From the NCBI GenBank assembly GCA_013076295.1, contig RQOL01000699.1:4898001-4962000 (forward strand): a DNA stretch of 64,000 bases, read 5' to 3'. The stretch is from Sanderia malayensis. Lineage: Eukaryota > Cnidaria > Scyphozoa > Semaeostomeae > Pelagiidae. This document shows positions 21,757-33,847 of this stretch, one piece after another. The position numbers and the translations under genes were made by a program. Below the pieces are notes generated by a model. The model was not told where the DNA came from. It was given only the letters and a program-made list of their open reading frames with translations, and made no database searches. Position 1 is the first letter of the stretch. Every line of letters begins with the position of its first letter.

Positions 21757-22582
21757 CTCAATTTAATTGTCTCTTGTCAGTTTTTTAAATGCTTTGTAGT
21801 GAGTGAGTTTCGATTTGAAGGCATTCAATGCCTTCAACTGCCCCTTCATCAAGTCATTATTTGTTGGCTCTGCACCTGTCAGAAAGTTATTGTGCTCCAG
21901 AGATATTTTATTCAATTTTAATTCGTTTTTTTGTTTTTGCCTGCTTTGCAATGGGAGCAAATTCAATCTGATCTCAATTTCCATAAGAGTGCATCAATGT
22001 TTTTCTACTTCTTTTACAATTTTTAATATATAGTGGCAGTAAACATTTTTCCTGTCCCATCTCTTCTAATAATTTAATCAATGATAATTTATAAAAAGCA
22101 TGGATGATTTTCTGTGAATAAATGAGTTAGTAATTGATTTTTTCGCAATGTAATACTTTGAGTTCCAAATTCTGTAAAGTAGTCTCTGCACCTGTGGCTT
22201 ATTTTCAAAGTGTTATTGACAATATGTTTAGGTAACATGTTTTTATGGTATTGCCATTAAATATGGACCATTGTGCATGATTAGCAACTTTCCATCCAAG
22301 AATAGGGGCTACAGAGCACAAATCAGCCAGGCATTTTTTGAGCAGACATTCATTTATTGTTTTCTTTATCAAAGCATTTAAATTCTTGGAATTTATCCTT
22401 TATAAGATTTACATTCTCTGCAAAATATTTGCTATTTACCAGGTGAATACATTCTTTAATTTTAACACCAGCCCTGGTAGCAATCAGCATTTCTTCACAG
22501 TACGTGATGACTTTACACTCCATCATTGTTCCCCTGGTCTGGGTGACAAATTAACTATATTTCAAAAACATATATTTTAAAT
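21757..22582 (-). pseudogene. Decayed minus-strand coding remnant, copy 2
   Basis: Second copy of the remnant at 1,601-2,425, with the same succession of broken minus-strand frames. One T fewer near 21,786 than in copy 1 changes the local frame. Family not recognised. Confidence 0.35.
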
Positions 22583-22687
22583 AAACAAATTACAGTTTCA
22601 AATTCAATATTTAGTTGGGTAACCGCACACTTTAAAAAATGTGATATGAGAAACTTCAACATGTTTGATTAATATCAAATCAAAATT

Positions 22688-22728
22688 AAACTATATATTC
22701 CATCGCAAATTCCAGCGATCATCAGCAG
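22688..22728 (-). repeat. Retroelement-end stem-loop motif, copy 2
   Basis: Same motif as at 2,531-2,571, carried along by the segmental duplication. Confidence 0.35.
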
Positions 22729-22905
22729 AGTAAATTGAAATAGATTTACAAACATTTACAAGTTGTGGGTTGTTTTTGGGTTGTTCAGCCTGTTCTTGGG
22801 TTGTTCCGCTTTTTTGTAACGACGCCAATGCACCCCCAAAACATGACCGAAATGGAATTTTTAAATGTTGGCTGAAAATAGTTTGGATCATTTGCCTCTG
22901 AACTT

Positions 22906-24207
22906 TTTTTTTTAAAGTTTCATTTCATTTTAAAAATTCCAGCTACATACAAAATACAATATAATAAGTAAAAAAACGAGAGTATAAATATAAAAATAAA
23001 ACTATGAAATATAAATATTAAAATATAAATATAATATAAGTAAATAATTATAAAATTTAAAAAAACTGTCCTAGAGCCTCTGACGCACAAAATCATGGAT
23101 TTTTGGAGTTTAAACGAAATTTTAGTTCTAATGTCTGAAAATACTTTATGGTATTTTTGTCCTCTTTTCTCTGCTATTTTTGCCGCCAGTTTTTTGTGGA
23201 AAGTAATACATTCTTTCCCCATGGCCCCATTTGATCCGAAGACCAAGGGGGTGAATGAGCCATGCTCTACTTCAATTACTCTTTGATTGTATGATCGCTT
23301 TTTTTCCTGTTCTGCATTTTTTAAAACAGTTTCTGTTGACTTATTTTGGTAAGATGGAGCTTTTAGATTTGTAACTCGTATATCGAAGTAGGCTGTTTGT
23401 CCTTCTCTAAAGAATCCTCTGGCTTTAATATCCAGGCGAGCGTTATCCTCTGTGTTGGCTGATGATAATGATAAAACTTCACCTGTGAGTGGTAAAAGCC
23501 TTGGTTCTATGGCTACATTTCTACATACTTCATTCAATAGTCCAGCTTCCAAATTTCTCAATTCGTCGTGCCTTATATGGATGAACCCTCCTTTTTTGCA
23601 TGTCATGGCATGCGGTATGGTGAAAGGCTGATTGCATGGACACTTGCTTGGCAAATTTTTAAGAGGAAGGTCATATCTCAGACACAGAGAGCGTCCCGAA
23701 ATTCCTCTTTGTTCAACACATATCTCTCTTCCTCCAATGGAAGCGCCACTAGCCAGTTGGAAGCACCCTTATCCTTAGCCAATGATAGCGTTTTTTGTAA
23801 AGAGGGTGAGACCTTGTTTTCAATTTCTGCAGCCCTGCTCTTACTCTGAATAATTCTTTGACTCTTACAGTCTTTAAACACTTTTTCTGTCTCATTTGGG
23901 TCTGGTGTTTCATACATTCTTTGTTGCACTATTAAAGCTGCTAATGGGGCGCTAATCGTTTTTGATGCTTGGAACTCCCTAGTTGATTTTTCCATTATGT
24001 TTCCTATTCCCAATCCTCCCAGACGTGTAGGCATGCTAATGATGTCATCAAGATCCGGGGGGATGTCGCATCCAAATATTGTTGGTATAAGCTTGTCACA
24101 TATGCATTCCATGAGGGGTCTCAATAGACGGCCAATTTCCGGTATCGTTCTGATGTAATATGTGAATTTATGTTTGTACCCATGTATATATGCACTGTAT
24201 GCAGCTT
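22906..24207 (-). mobile_element. 5'-truncated non-LTR retrotransposon insert, copy 2
   Basis: Duplicate of 2,749-4,035 with the same 16-base target duplication at 22,890-22,905 and 24,208-24,223. The AT-rich 3' region differs by several small indels. Confidence 0.85.
23095..24124 (-). pseudogene. C-terminal retroelement polyprotein fragment, copy 2
   Basis: Same protein as at 2,924-3,952. Here the codon that is a stop in copy 1 (3,746) is sense, so 24,124-23,678 is one open frame. A 2-base insertion near 23,683 (CACAGAGA versus CAGAGA in copy 1) shifts the frame, and the rest continues in another frame from 23,654. The two copies therefore carry complementary lesions acquired after the duplication. 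Confidence 0.65.
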
Positions 24208-24761
24208 ATTTGCCTCTGAACTTGTTCTTCACACACGAAGGGTTTTAGAATCATTTTTTAAACCAAATCCGGCATTCATCAGAAAAAACAACATCTTGCC
24301 ACTGATCAACTGTGCAATGGCCCAGAGCACGAGACCAAGCGAGACGGCAAGATTTCATTCCGTATTTACCGAGAATTCTCTTTACTAGGTATTTTGACAC
24401 ATTTTTGTCGGGATACGATTTCTGACCGCCTTGCACACAACTCGCTCACCTCGTTTGTCAAATTTTTTAGGGCGTCGCGTTCTGTTCTTGGCAATTTCTT
24501 AACAGAATTTGTTGCTTGGAAAATTTTATAAATTCTTAACGCAAACAACAATTCTTCCAATTTTTGGATAAAACAGTCCCGTCTCTCTCAATATTTTGAC
24601 GGCGAGTCTCTCTTCATACGACAATTCTCTGATTTTAGGCATTGTTTACATTTTCATCCATTGCAAAGGAAATAGCAATAATTTGTTTATCTTTGTTAAA
24701 AAATTATCACCCAGTATTGAATGAAGGATTTCTGTGCACGGCACAGCGCAACCGAAGGTTC

Positions 24762-24862
24762 TGCTCGTCCACTTGGCGAGCGGAGCGAGGTTTCAGGGGT
24801 GTCTGGAGGCGAAGCCTCCGAAAAACATTGTTTGGGCGACGCCCTTTACTTTGGCTATAAAT
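24762..24862. repeat. GC-rich hairpin cluster, copy 2
   Basis: Same hairpins as at 4,590-4,690. Confidence 0.5.
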
Positions 24863-25063
24863 GTGATGACCACACCCTTTACCATTCTTAAATTTTGCTC
24901 TTTCTAGTGGCTTAAATTAACTATTATCTGCGCAGAAACTTTCAGAAGTCAATCAAAATAATTTACTTGCCAAGTTTTTAAACATGACATGGCTATATTG
25001 ATAAGCTGCTATTACTATTGATAGACAGGAGAAACGCCCTAAACCTCATGTAAACGAGTTATC

Positions 25064-26755
25064 TTAAGAAAGGAAAGGATATCGTCCTCTTTCTGACTTC
25101 ATACGTCTCAGAACTTGCCTAGCTTTGAAAGATGTGGAGCTTGTCTTTCGCTTTAATGTTCTTACTCGATGGCGTGGTAAATGCAGTGATTGTACTCCAT
25201 CAATGTAAAATGTTGCTGCTTCTGAAATGATGCTTTCGCTGTTCAAAACATTGCTTGTTGCCCAGTCGAGTATGGTTCGATCTTCTAACGTAGTACGGTT
25301 CTGGCGAACTTCTCTTTGGCTATCCATTACACTGTAGAAACTTTCTACAATAGCCTCCCATTGACAAAGCAATGTCGAATGCTGTCATGGCTACATTTTC
25401 TGCTCTACCGTACATCAGTTCATCTGTATACAGCACAGGGCCTCTTTTAAGGAATCAGAGCTGGGGGGGGGGGGCAAATTTTAAAAAAGTGACCTCAGTT
25501 TTACCGTGGGAAAAAAATTTATTTTTCAGGACTGCCAAAATAATGATGCAGGCGAGTCAAAAATTATGGTAGAAAAGAGTATTTTAAGATTGATAACTTT
25601 CCTTTTAACAAAATCTAAACTGAAAAAAGCGAAAAATTATTTCAACCAAAGAACTTTTTGACGATGTCTCTTTCATAATATGAGTGATTTTTTGGCAAAT
25701 TCATTCTACGGTCCTTCATGGTAAGAAAAGTTTGAACCGCTGATCTTGGGTTGAACTTTGCTGTTGGCACTTCATTCCAGTGGATCATCAACCGAGAGTT
25801 AAGGGTTTTTCAGTTGTAGCCATTCGCAAGTCTGAAAATAGCATGTTATATGTCGAGACACACTTTTCTACCGTCATACTGTGTGGACAAACAACCGAAA
25901 AGCTTGACAACAACTTTGTAACTAGCTGTTTGCTACCTCTCAGCATATGAAAAAGGCGGACTCCAAAGGGAGGCTTGTCGAAGGGGAGGCTTGTTCGAAA
26001 ACAAAAGCATTTTTATCTCGGTTTCTTGATTCTTAGTTGCTATTTCGGTTTCTTGCTTAGTGTAGAAAATAGAAACTGCTAAAATAAAAGCATCAAAGGG
26101 AAAAAGGACCTCTGCTGGGGGGGGGGGGCAAAATATCATAAAAAGCTTTAACTGGGGGGCAGCCAGCATGGCTTGGGGGGGCTTTTGCCCCCAGTTTGTA
26201 TGTTCAAAGAGGCCCTGATACAGCAAAGAAATTACTTTTGTTTCATCTAAAAATGCTTCAAACGGTGGATGGTTAGCAAATCCAAATTCAAATAAAGAGT
26301 GCAGATTTAGTTGGCAAGCTTCCTGTTGTACCGTATTCATGGCCATAAGTTTGGTCTCTGGATCTGATAATATGGCTGTGACGATGCCATCATCTTTGAT
26401 TGGCTTTAAACAGGATAAAAATGTGCTCTTCTTATCTTTGTTCCAAGCCAAGTATCGTAGCGCACATTTCAGTTGTCGCAAACCACTCGAGTAAAGCCTG
26501 CCATCAAAGCGCTCATCATTTGAGGCCTTTATGTGCTTTAACTCAGATTTCCAGAAAGAATTTCTTAAAGGTTGCCAATCCATATAGCTCGAAGTCAACT
26601 TCTTTTATCTTAAGACGGTCGTTTGACAGCCTCTCACCACAAAATTGTTCCGCCAAAATTTCATTTATGAGACTTTGCCAAGTTATTGAGAAACCCACTG
26701 TTTTGAATCTAGAATCTTGCAGGGTGCAAACAGTGCTGCTAAGAATTATGGGCAA
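25064..26755 (-). pseudogene. Uncharacterised gene fragment split by a hAT MITE, copy 2
   Basis: Duplicate of 4,892-6,584, interrupted by the MITE at 25,436-26,217. The apparent 221-codon frame 26,598-25,933 runs into the MITE, so its C-terminal half is transposon sequence and not part of the protein. Confidence 0.5.
25436..26217. mobile_element. Non-autonomous hAT-type MITE, copy 2
   Basis: Same insertion as 5,264-6,046 carried by the duplication, with the same ATACAGCA duplication at 25,428-25,435 and 26,218-26,225. G-run lengths differ between copies, as expected for homopolymers. Confidence 0.88.
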
Positions 26756-26883
26756 AATATGAAATTTGTTTTGCGGCAGGCACCTTTAGTCATCACCCTT
26801 TTAAGCATTTTGGAAATCCTAAACAAAATACCATTTGAGTGAGCATTTCCTGAGGTTGGTATTGATAAATCTTATCTTGGCAT

Positions 26884-27655
26884 GTTTACGCCGTCAAGGT
26901 TAGATAAAATTATATGGTGGCAGATGGCACTATCTGGGGGCAATGAGTTAGAAAAGAACAAGAAAAATAAAAGAAGCAGTATTCATAACATAAAGACTTG
27001 TAATGATATATATGGTAATGAAATACAGTGTTATGCAGATATTGTCAACAGTTTTTTCTGAATGTTGTCATAAGTAATGTTGACTGTATCAATTTGCAGA
27101 ATCAGCTCGGTAAACTTTGGTGGTGTAATTGTTTGCAAATCAGCATGACACATGCGAGCAATATCTTGTACCAAATCTGCAAAGACAGCAAGGTTCATGA
27201 TCTTTTTGGTTTCCAAATCTTGGAAGCCATATCTTCATGAAATATCTTCATGAAATTTAATGAAATTTCGCCATATTTTAAATAAACAACAAGCTTTATT
27301 TACTCTTGCTAATGAATTGAGCCAAAAATATGGAAAAACAATGAAGATATGGCATGTTTTTGTTCTCATATCTTTGTTATTACGATGAATTTTAAAATTC
27401 AGTCCGAAAGAAATTTAGAAAAACTATTGCTCTTTTGAAAAATGTTTGTTTAAAGTTGTTTTTTGAAACTATATGTGGCAGCAACCCTAAATAAAAACAT
27501 CACTTTCTCACAGCTCGGCGGGATTTTAACCGCCATGACAGACAATTTTGTTGACAAATGTTTCTTTTTTCCGACAATTTAATTGCTTGCTGATTGGTTT
27601 AAATTATTGCGCAATAGTTATTGTTTGGGTCACGTGGTTTGGGTTAATGTAATCA
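26884..27655. other. Stretch without an assigned gene, copy 2 only
   Basis: AT-rich sequence absent from copy 1. A 61-codon minus-strand frame at 27,031-27,216 (VFADLVQDIARMCHADL...) looks protein-like and may be an orphan exon, but no family is recognised. Repeats of ATATCTTCATGAAAT lie at 27,230-27,275. Confidence 0.3.
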
Positions 27656-28396
27656 TTATAACTCAAATCGAGTCCCTCCAAGATTAGAAAGGGCTGCTTC
27701 GCAGCAATTAGAAAAATGCTTGCCATTCATGGTCGAATACTCCCCCACCAACACAGCCCCAGCGCCATGGCAAGTACCTACCATATAGTGACATACCCTT
27801 CTACCTGGCAGATCTTTCTCCCCTTTTGCTGTTATTTCCAGGCCTTCACCCGGCTTCCTCCATACTCTGCCTGCTGGGTACAGAGCATCCTCGTATGGAT
27901 TCGACTTATGGACGAAGGATAGTGCATCCAGGTACAGTAACACATCCTCTGTCCAAAAAGCAGGGCTGGTATCTTTCAAGGCCTTCAGGGCATATGCCAC
28001 CCTCTTCTTCTTGTCTTTAGGGGTCAGCAGACCTTTCCTTCTATGGCGAATATACTGATAACCGGAGGTAGTAAACACTCGGCACAAGGTCTTCTTACTC
28101 ATCTCCGTGATATCGCATTCCTTCGCCACATCCATCACATAGACATTAGGATTGCTTTCCCTCATAGTTTTGAACTTTCGAAGGAAGCAATCTTTGTCCC
28201 TGCGGCTTCGGATTTCCGGCCTGCCACTCCTTTTCTTAGGGACTTTCTCTTCCAATCCCTCCTTGCATATCCTCTCCACGCTAGACTTTGAGATCTTACA
28301 CCGTCTAGCGATTTCTCGATAGGAGAGCTTCGACTCCTGCCGAGGTAAATAAACGTACGCCTTCTTTCTCTCTCCAATAATAACTTGTTTCGACAT
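27656..28396 (-). pseudogene. IS630/Tc1-like transposase, C-terminally truncated
   Basis: A 246-codon open frame starts at 28,396. Residues 1-60 form a helix-turn-helix (LSYREIARRCKISKSSVERI). A second DNA-binding segment and a basic KKRSGRP-type linker follow. The catalytic core begins with the first Asp in LYLDALSFVHKSNPYEDAL (about 150), then WRKPGEGLEI and a GAVLVGEYSTMNGKHF block. The frame ends in GTRFEL before the second and third acidic residues, so the protein is truncated by about 100 residues and cannot be active. Only the first 48 codons survive in copy 1. Confidence 0.8.
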
Positions 28397-28904
28397 TATA
28401 AAACCTCTTCAAGCAATGAAAATCACAGAAAATAAATCATAAATTCTCAGTATCTTCTGCGATCGGAAAATTTTCGAAAAAATTTGTCGAACGTCTCTCG
28501 GAGCAACAATGTTGTGGATCGCAATCCAGCTCTCTGTTTCTTTTACTATGGGTTAAGGAACCACACAAAGAAGTACATACGCAGTGTTTATCGTTTTCTC
28601 ATAATTTTTCAACGCAACTCCAAAGCAACTTCAATACAACTGAACTAATCTAATCTAATACAGCAATATATGATTGTATCCTTTGACGTATACATATGAA
28701 ATCAACCAATCAAATTATAAAAAACAGGAAAAAGGAAGATTTTATTCTAAAATTACTAAGAGTGAAAAAATGTCGCAAAATGAAGTAATAAAGTACAAAT
28801 AGGTGATTTGGCTCATACATGAGTCATCTGCAACAACCATGCCCATGTTCTTGTGCGCGCGCCGCCGCTTTTGAGGATTCCCAACAAACAATTTGTAACC
28901 TGTG

Positions 28905-29090
28905 TCAATGTTTTTTCTTTTTTTCCTTGTGAAACAACTGCAAATGATTTTCATCAACAAATTGAATGACTGGAGCAGTGTTTTCATTGTCCTGACCTTC
29001 AACAGTTTCCGTAACTAATCGTTTTCTTTTCCTCCCAAATTGCAATTTCTTTTTAACAGCTGGTTTCTCATTTTGTGTGTTATTTTTCAC
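28905..29090 (-). CDS. Small basic ORF of unknown nature, copy 2
   Basis: Near-identical to 10,004-10,189, with one Ala to Val difference. See that entry; function unknown. Confidence 0.25.
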   Translation of the reverse strand: MKNNTQNEKPAVKKKLQFGRKRKRLVTETVEGQDNENTAPVIQFVDENHLQLFHKEKKKKH

Positions 29091-29238
29091 TTTAATTCTC
29101 TCTTCTTTCTTACTTTATTTATGTTGCTTTATTTATGATTTCATTGATGATAGTAACATCTTGTACATTCCCGTTCAAAATATATTGGGACACTTCGATA
29201 AAAGAATCATGGCGTTGCGTTTTTCAACGTGTTGTTAA

Positions 29239-30740
29239 AGGCCTACTGCAATCAAAAAAAGTGATATGATTTTTTTACATTTCATGGTAAACCTATTCGA
29301 ACTGATCATAAAACCGTTTCCAGAATTAAAATTGATCCAGTAGAATTGTTTTTACAAGCCCGCAAAGTCGTCGATTTTGCCATTTCAACTGCGACAAACG
29401 TGACGTAATAACCAGGACCCATTTCAAGTTTTTGTATTGAAGTGTATTGTAGCTTTTTGCTTCACTCCGTCTAGCTCAATAAATAATTAATTAATTAAAA
29501 ATCGCATCCCAAGGCATAAATATTAAAGTGTTTTCACAAATTTTAAAATTTTTTTCATAATTTTAGAAAGCGATTTGGGGGGAGTAATTGGGGTCTGAAT
29601 TGGGGCAGTTTTGGTCGTGACGTCAACTGCGGGAGGGCGATCAGCCGCGGCGGAGAGCGGAAGCAAACAACGGGGATTATCAGTGTCGAGATGAAATATA
29701 CTTTTGCATTTGACTTGACTGAGTCGCATATGATGTATGTGTGAGAGAATGCAGAGATGTTTTCAGAATCTACATGGACTATTTACGCTCAGAGTTGGCT
29801 TTTTAAGATATATCTGATGCTGCTAAGTTGTTGTCAGTCCAGTCTTATCAAAACGAATTACTTTTACATCACGTCTGGCTGGAACGCCAAGTTGCTTCAA
29901 TGTTTTCATCAGGGTAGAAATTGGAGAAATAAAATAGAACTAATCGCAATATTCTGCATAGCAATTTATTATCATAGTCAGATGTGTTACAAGTTTTCTG
30001 TTGAAACACGATGGTTCCAAAATTCCAAATGGACAACAAATGAAACTGGTGGTTCCGTAGCTTTATGTTTTTAATTTCTGTCTGGCCTATGTGTATTGTG
30101 AGCAAAACGCACGCCTTCAGCTCTCCTTATCTGTTTCATTTCAAATTTGTTTTTAAAACGGCTGCTTTAAAATACCATTTATTAATTAACTTAACTGCTG
30201 TAACAGCTTACTTTGCCTGGTCCTCTAACAACAACCCCGGCCATCGTGTTTGTTACTAGTTTTACTCACACAGCTCCGCCATCCATGATTTCTGACAAAC
30301 TTCCTTTGTGAATGCTTCCAGCTGCTTGGAAATCAGACCGCGCGGAATAAAATGTCTGTTGACTAACCGCGCGGTTTGTAGTACCCTTTTTCAAAGCGCC
30401 GCTATAGCGTTACCGTAAGTTCAATTTTTTTGGTTAATAGCTGAAACGACGCGCGGAAAGTTATAGTTTTGATTCCTGGGAAGCGATTTTTTAATAAGGG
30501 CCGGGGTTACGCATAGTGCAGATTTGAAAACTTTTCCCTATACTCTCCCATTATAAAAGTCGATTTGTGTCCTGGTTATGACGTCATACCATGTCGCAGT
30601 CAGTGCCCCATTTCAAAGCCAAATTTAGTATACTTATCGTGATCGAATAAAAACAAAACAGGCACCAAAGTAATCAGTAAAGATTGAAATTTCATTTTAT
30701 GAAAAAAAACGGGAAAGTGATTTTTGATTGCAGTAGGCCT
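29239..30740. mobile_element. 1.5-kb TTAA-flanked non-autonomous DNA transposon
   Basis: Inverted ends AGGCCTACTGCAATCAAAAA enclose 1,502 bases. TTAA is duplicated at 29,235-29,238 and 30,741-30,744. Copy 1 has the unoccupied site with a single TTAA at about 10,334, proving recent insertion and the exact target duplication. TTAA targets are used by piggyBac and Kolobok transposases. Internal subterminal words (CATTTCAA, TGACGT, CTGGTTAT) are partly repeated in inverse orientation. No transposase frame is visible. Confidence 0.92.
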
Positions 30741-31134
30741 TTAAGGAAAATTGCCCTAATATGTGCGACCCTCTCTGAGAAAACGTAGTCTAACCAATCT
30801 TAAAAATACTCATAATTAACAAGAAATGCTTCAACTTTTGAATTATATCTTAAAAAACATCCGATTTGTTCGATTTTAATGATTTTATTGATGAAATATT
30901 GACATGACTTGAATGGCCTAGGGCTGGCTAGGTCACATGACTTGAACATCGCTCAGAGAAACCTGAAAAAATTTAAGTTATTTCACAGACAAACGCACAT
31001 GGAAAAGAAATTTCATTAGAGTCGGAATTTCAAGTTATTTCGCTTCACAAAGAACTAACAAAACAATCTAAGAACATTACAATATCAATAAATAAAATAA
31101 CATTTAAGTCGAGGAGCGTTCTTCCAAAAAGACG

Positions 31135-31607
31135 TCAATATTTTGTCATGTGGCCTTTACTTTGAATTGCAGCTTTCAGTCTTGCTTGCATGGAATCGTA
31201 AAGCCGTTGTAAAAAAATAACTGGAACATCTTCCCAAACTTTAAAGATTTTTTGAACAAGCTCAGTTTTATTTTTGGGTGGATCTTTGTTGAGCTTTCTC
31301 TTCCTATATGACCAAACGTTCTCGATTGGGTCTTTGAGTATTAGTGTGTCTCGACATCTGGGCTTTGGGATGGCCACCTGAGTCTTAGAATGCTTCTTAG
31401 TTGGAAATAAATCATGGTATATCTCGCAGAATGGGGTCTAGCATTATCTTGCTGAAATATTATTGGGTGGTCTTTATTACCAAAGCATTTTTCGATGGAT
31501 GAAGGTAAGTTTTTATCGATTATTTCGCAATAATTTGTGCCATCAATGTTCCCATCAACTACCACCAGCCGGCCAACACCATTTTTGCTAATGCAGCCCC
31601 ACACCAT
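31135..31607 (-). pseudogene. Tc1-like transposase, C-terminal half, copy 2
   Basis: Duplicate of 10,760-11,220. The distal frame is longer here (31,377-31,135) because copy 1 lacks one base near 10,797. The same break between the two frames is present. Its 5' half is also missing, next to the TIR start at 31,687. Confidence 0.85.
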
Positions 31608-31686
31608 AACAGAGGGGTCCTCATAAAAACCGGCTTGTAATAATTAGGGTTGTCTTTTTCCTCCCCCTTCCTCCAGACTCTAAGCC

Positions 31687-31822
31687 AGTAGGAGAGGGAG
31701 TGGGGTCCTGGCTCACGCATGCGCAGTAGAATTTTTATTTTATTTTAGTGTTAAGATCACGCATGCGCGAGAATCTTCGAGAATTGAAAAGAGCATGAAC
31801 AGTAAAAATAATCGAAAACGAT
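31687..31822 (+). repeat. Outer part of left TIR, element 2
   Basis: Outer 136 bases of the TIR, matching 11,279-11,417 of element 1 and, inverted, 46,860-46,997. The inner part continues at 43,102-43,414 beyond the inserted retrotransposon. Confidence 0.85.
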
Positions 31823-32033
31823 TCAATTTCAATTTGATAATAATGACATGCTACATATATACAGAGCGTCGTCATGAATAAATATAAACTAAGAAGCAAA
31901 ACGAATTAAAACAACTAATCAACATAACATCGATGTAAACTAAGAAAAGAACATAACATCGATGAAAAAGAAAGAACTAAAACTAAAGATTAGAAGATGC
32001 TAGAAAGGGCAACTACTGCCAACTAAGTGTTGA

Positions 32034-33510
32034 CTAAGTGTGATCAGGTGCTATTCGCATTGTGGACATAGTCATCGTCCGTAACTCAAAAGCCTCTTTA
32101 AGAAAATTAGCTAATTGCTTCATGCTTTGGAGGTGTTCATTTGACATCAGGTAAATGAATTTTTGGGTCGGAGTCATAATGGCGAAATTCATAACCTTTT
32201 TAGTTATTGAATCAAAAAGTTTACCGCGTAGATGATTGTACTTTGGGCAACATATCAGAAAGTGAAGTTCGTCTTCACAAGCCCCTTCCTCACACATCGG
32301 GCAAATCCGTTGCTCAGGAGATAAACCTTGTCTTCTACCTGTTTCTATCTTTAGATTATGGTCGCTACATCTAAATTTTGTTAACCATCTCCTCTGGGTC
32401 CTGTCATCAAGATTAAGATAAGATTCATATTGCATACAGGTCTTGAAAGTAGCATAAGAGCGTAATTTATTCCCGCCTTTATCTGAGACCCCGGTGTCAG
32501 ATTTAATGTTGGCACACCAATACCGTTCAAATGCATTTTTGAGGGATCTCTTAATAAGATATTTATATTTATTAAAAGACATTTTCTTTATTTTAAGAGG
32601 GTCATGGTCAATACCAAGAATTTTGAGGTATTCGATCGACGAAGAAACCCAGCTAAATTTCCCTTCTTCGTATAATGACAAACTTTCGTTAAATGCATTA
32701 GTTACCAGGTTGTCACTTGGCGAACACAGTAGACGATAAAAGTACAGTAGATGATTTTGGATGCAGCTTGCTAGCATCGGTAGTCTTCCGAGCTCTCCTA
32801 ATATTGCTAAATTCGAGCAACTTCTATTTACTCCGAGAATACTTTTACACATTTTCCGGTGTTGGAATTCTGTAGTTTGTAGTACAGACTCAAACAAAAA
32901 TTTGTTACGATCCGCTTGATTGTTTTTTTGTTTCAGGACCTTCAATTGCCGATTGTTAAGTTGGGACCAAATTTCACTGTTGTACGTCAAAATCGGTTTT
33001 AAAGCAGTGTCAAATAACTTAAGACTAATGCGTGGATCAAAATTGATCCTATCCAAAATACTTCGCAGGGCAAAATATGCCTTGCCAGTTTTATCCTTTA
33101 GATTGTCAATGGTAGGCTTATAAGAGCCTGATGCGGACAGTACAGTACCAAGGTATTTATACCTCGTAGTGAAATCAATTTTATCGTTACCAACTCTGAA
33201 AACCAAATCTTTTGGGGTTCTACCTGTTTTGTTAAACACCATAACATTACTTTTTTTAAGGTTAATAGTTAAATTCCATTTAGAGAAAAAAGTGTAAATT
33301 TTATCTAGGCATCTTTGTAAACCTTGAGAGGATTTCGAAAGCAGGAGGAGGTCATCAGCATATAGCATATGGCTTAAGTTTATACCACCTACGTCTACCT
33401 GATCACACCTGGCATCAAACTCAAATTTAATATCTTCTATGAATAAATTAAACAACAACGGAGAAAGATTACACCCTTGTTTTAGTCCTTGCTGCGAAAC
33501 GATTGGCTGA
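32034..33510 (-). pseudogene. Non-LTR ORF2, reverse transcriptase C-terminal half
   Basis: Open frame carrying the RT catalytic box LYADDLLLLS, preceded by QGLKQGCNLSPLLFNLFI. Thumb and connection regions follow, then a C-terminal Cys/His knuckle (CPMCEEG...HFLICC) after FRCSDHNLKIETGRRQG. The first few codons of the apparent ORF (to 33,533) come from the BEL LTR. The other half of the gene lies at 39,528-41,737. Confidence 0.9.
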
Positions 33511-33515
33511 AGGAG

Positions 33516-33792
33516 TGTACCGAACAAATACACCAGCTTCTAAAAGCCAACGTATTTTTGTCTAGGTACACCCTCGCAGTAGGGTCGCCAGAGAATTACA
33601 ATATTTCCCGTAAATCTCGTTCACTAAAATCGATACTTTTCTAACAAAACTTTTCAAAAACTAAGTCTACCAACACGTGCCACATGTCCGACAGAAGTGT
33701 CTCGAGCTCGGACCCAGTCCCTAAACCAACTAAACATAACTGCGGAGTAGCCGCTTAAACAAAATGTCTTATAAGTCTCTAAAGTCCGGTAT
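33516..33792 (-). repeat. BEL 3' LTR
   Basis: 277 bases, identical by eye to the other LTR. Plus-strand edges TGTACCG and CCGGTAT are imperfect inverted ends. Confidence 0.93.
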
Positions 33793-33806
33793 ACACTCCC
33801 CTAAAA
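33793..33806 (-). other. BEL polypurine tract
   Basis: Minus-strand TTTTAGGGGAGTG immediately before the 3' LTR, the expected position of the plus-strand primer. Confidence 0.6.
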
Positions 33807-33847
33807 TTTTAAACTAAAACAACGTTTTATAAAATTTTATCGTATCT

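Larger units (their letters stand above)
22797..24642 (-). pseudogene. Tc1-like transposase remnant, split, copy 2
   Basis: Duplicate of the relic at 2,640-4,470. Helix-turn-helix start at 24,642, catalytic-core phrase near 24,252, and the distal part beyond the retrotransposon insertion at 22,906-24,207. Same disruptive changes as copy 1, so it was already dead before the duplication. Confidence 0.7.
20150..31822. repeat. Segmental duplication, copy 2
   Basis: Direct copy of window positions 1 to about 11,400. It keeps the stretch 26,884-28,253 (transposase body) that copy 1 lost, and carries an extra 1.5-kb element at 29,239-30,740 for which copy 1 shows the empty site. At 31,823 the collinearity is broken by the 3' end of a non-LTR retrotransposon; the matching sequence resumes at 43,102. 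Confidence 0.95.

Noticed and set aside
25933..26217. C-terminal half of the 221-codon minus-strand frame
   Set aside because: It lies wholly inside the hAT MITE, whose boundaries are proven by the 8-base target duplication.
29757..30074. 105-codon plus-strand frame in the TTAA element
   Set aside because: No recognised domain and overlapping opposite-strand frames of similar length; the element looks non-coding.
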